Shown: positions 62,386 through 64,000 of the stretch, one piece after another
How the letters are laid out: every line of letters begins with the position of its first letter
Position numbering within the stretch: position 1 is the stretch's first letter
NCBI GenBank assembly: GCA_016714895.1
Contig: JADKBV010000004.1
Coordinates: 1-64,000 of the forward strand
Length of the DNA stretch: 64,000 bases
From: Saprospiraceae bacterium
GTDB taxonomy: Bacteria > Bacteroidota > Bacteroidia > Chitinophagales > Saprospiraceae
Reading direction: 5' to 3'
Position numbers and translations under genes: made by a program
The notes under the pieces: generated by a model
Database searches by the model: none
What the model was told of the DNA's origin: nothing
Seen by the model: only the letters and a program-made list of their open reading frames with translations

Positions 62386-63386
62386 ATTTTTTGTCTTCTG
62401 TGGAATTTTTGTACCCTTATGTTCTTTCGGGTCTCATTCTATGTTTTTACGGAGCCTGGAGGTCTCTTATTAAACGAAAAAATACGATACACCACATTCT
62501 ACTTCCTCATGTTGGAAACAGATCAATTCCGAAAACATTTAAAACAAGATTGTATCCCTACCAACCCCTTCTGTTCTGGTTGGCTTTGGCTTTGATGTTT
62601 GTTTCTTTAGCCCGTCCCAGACTGCCTCTGCAGGAAGAAAAAGTAACCAGCGACGGTATTGGCATCATGATGGTCCTCGATTTGTCTTCGAGTATGCTGG
62701 CCAAAGATTTTTCGCCAAACAGACTGGAAGCCTGCAAATTGATGGCCGGAGACTTCGTTTCAAAAAGATTTAATGACAGAATCGGTGTGGTGATTTTCGG
62801 AGGTGAAGCATATACTTTATGTCCCCTGACTACTGACCATCAGGTAGTTACAGACCTTATCAGCCAAATTAATGTGGGTATTCTCGCAGACAACACTGCT
62901 ATTGGAATGGGTCTCGCCACAGCTGTGAAAAGATTGAAAGACAGCGAATCAGTTTCCAAAGTCATCATCTTACTCACTGATGGTGAAAATAATGCCGGCT
63001 ACATAGATCCGAAAACGGCAACCGATCTGGCTATCAATTACGATGTTAAAATTTATACCATAGCCGTAGGAACAACCGGAGTTGCTATGATGCCAAGCAA
63101 TATTTTTGGTCATGGTCGGGATGTACCAACACGTGTTTCTATCGATACGGAGTTATTAACATACATTGCAGAATCCACCAATGGTAAGTTTTTCAGAGCA
63201 ACAGATAATGAAAGTTTACAACAGATTTATAACGAAATAGACTTATTGGAAAAATCACAAATAGAACAGAATGTATTCAAAAAATATAGCGAAGCTTTCA
63301 GACCTTTTTTACTTAGCGCTATATTTTTATTACTACTTTCGATTGTTTTACAAAATACTTATTTTAAAAATATTCAAAGAAACTGA
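62382..63386 (+). CDS. batA: VWA domain protein BatA
   Basis: A von Willebrand factor A domain with intact MIDAS (LDLSSSMLAKDFSPNRL, then TAIGMG and LLTDGENNAG) lies between N-terminal TM segments (LLFWLALALMFVSLARPRL) and a C-terminal TM helix (FLLSAIFLLLLSIVLQ). This is the BatA layout, associated with aerotolerance and cell-envelope maintenance. It overlaps the preceding gene by 4 bases. Confidence 0.9.
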   Translation: MNFLSSVEFLYPYVLSGLILCFYGAWRSLIKRKNTIHHILLPHVGNRSIPKTFKTRLYPYQPLLFWLALALMFVSLARPRLPLQEEKVTSDGIGIMMVLDLSSSMLAKDFSPNRLEACKLMAGDFVSKRFNDRIGVVIFGGEAYTLCPLTTDHQVVTDLISQINVGILADNTAIGMGLATAVKRLKDSESVSKVIILLTDGENNAGYIDPKTATDLAINYDVKIYTIAVGTTGVAMMPSNIFGHGRDVPTRVSIDTELLTYIAESTNGKFFRATDNESLQQIYNEIDLLEKSQIEQNVFKKYSEAFRPFLLSAIFLLLLSIVLQNTYFKNIQRN

Positions 63387-63391
63387 CAGAT

Positions 63392-64000
63392 ATGTTTAGA
63401 TTTGAATCCCCTGAATATTTTTATTTTCTGATCGGACTTATGGTTTTGATCGGACTTCAATACTTTTGGCAACTTCAAAAAACCAAAAGGATCCTACTGT
63501 GGAATCTTTTGATTGCCAAAACCCAAAATAAAGTCAGTTTCAAAGATGTGTTTTCTTTAAAAAACAATCTTTTTTTTGCCGGAATGTTGTTTTCCGTAAT
63601 AGCACTAACCAATCCACAATGGGGAGAAAAAAAAGAAGAAAAAAAAGTGGAACGAACAGACATTTATATTGCTTTGGACATATCAAACAGTATGAACGTA
63701 ACTGATGTAGCACCTTCCAGACTTGAAAAAGCCAAAAAATTTGTTTCAGACCTGATTCTGGCACAAAAAAACAACAGAATTGGCATTATATTTTTTGCCG
63801 GAAATGCTTACCTGCAAATGCCGTTGACCCTGGATTATGCCTCTGCGCTTATGTATGTCAAAACAGTACAAACCGATATGGCGCCTACACAGGGAAGTGA
63901 CATCGGAAAAGCTATTGAACTTTCTCAAAAATTTAATGACCAGGAATCTGAAGGTCAAAGAGCTCTGATCATCGTTTCCGATGGCGAAGACCATGAAAAA
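63392..64000 (+). CDS. batB: VWA domain protein BatB, cut by the window edge
   Basis: An ATG at 63392, 5 bases after the batA stop, opens a frame that is still open at 64000 (203 codons). It starts MFRFESPEYFYFLIGLMVLI with a TM segment, then has the MIDAS motif IALDISNSMNVTD, GIIFFAGNAYLQMPLTLD, APTQGSDIGKAI and VSDGEDHEK. The rest, expected to include the C-terminal TM helix and perhaps TPR repeats, lies outside. Confidence 0.88.
   Translation, partial: MFRFESPEYFYFLIGLMVLIGLQYFWQLQKTKRILLWNLLIAKTQNKVSFKDVFSLKNNLFFAGMLFSVIALTNPQWGEKKEEKKVERTDIYIALDISNSMNVTDVAPSRLEKAKKFVSDLILAQKNNRIGIIFFAGNAYLQMPLTLDYASALMYVKTVQTDMAPTQGSDIGKAIELSQKFNDQESEGQRALIIVSDGEDHEK

Overview
The window comes from a member of the Bacteroidota, most likely a Saprospiria-type environmental bacterium. 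This rests on gene families and signals visible here: a T9SS-type surface protein beside a PorV/PorQ-like barrel, a TonB-dependent receptor with a carboxypeptidase-like N-terminal domain, an ECF sigma/FecR pair, a Bat (VWA) operon, a MurA with Asp in place of the catalytic Cys, DUF6261 and DUF6702 proteins, and promoters with the TAnnTTTG -7 box. No rRNA, tRNA, CRISPR array or complete insertion sequence was recognised.

Left part (1-12.6 kb). A DUF559 nuclease-like gene lies between two 74-bp direct repeats, followed by a type I restriction HsdR subunit with no HsdM or HsdS in view. Next comes an AT-rich block: one exported trypsin-like protease, then a minus-strand cluster of exported or membrane proteins. 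The cluster holds an FN3-repeat lipoprotein, a 642-aa protein of unknown function, a phosphodiester glycosidase (NAGPA-like), a second divergent protein of apparently the same fold, and a two-TM membrane protein. An endonuclease/exonuclease/phosphatase family protein lies upstream. This cluster is the best candidate for an undescribed system.

Repeat island (12.7-16.1 kb). It contains a 13-copy, 42-bp tandem array, two copies of a 9-bp-periodic motif ending in a GC-rich box, a pair of about 120-bp direct repeats with hairpins, a short 21-bp array, and a frameshifted DUF6261 gene.

Housekeeping and metabolism (16.1-46 kb). The genes are an S46 dipeptidyl-peptidase whose signal peptide lies in another frame, RlmD, a frameshifted Rpn-type nuclease, a ligase-associated DEXH helicase, MurA, Lon, ECF sigma/FecR, a Thermus-type isocitrate dehydrogenase, DinB-like and YdeI-like proteins, rhodanese plus YeiH transporter behind a palindromic operator, fatty-acid beta-oxidation enzymes, YidD, a rhomboid protease, beta-carbonic anhydrase, MerC behind a palindrome overlapping its promoter, a HIT protein and GreA.

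Right part (46-64 kb). A minus-strand operon encodes a TonB-dependent receptor, a 1370-aa surface protein and a PorV/PorQ-like barrel, closed by a strong terminator. A second minus-strand group encodes an exported protein, a VanX-type dipeptidase and a 2-hydroxyacid dehydrogenase. On the plus strand a Bat operon (MoxR, an extra exported unknown, DUF58, BatD-like, BatA, BatB) runs off the right edge.
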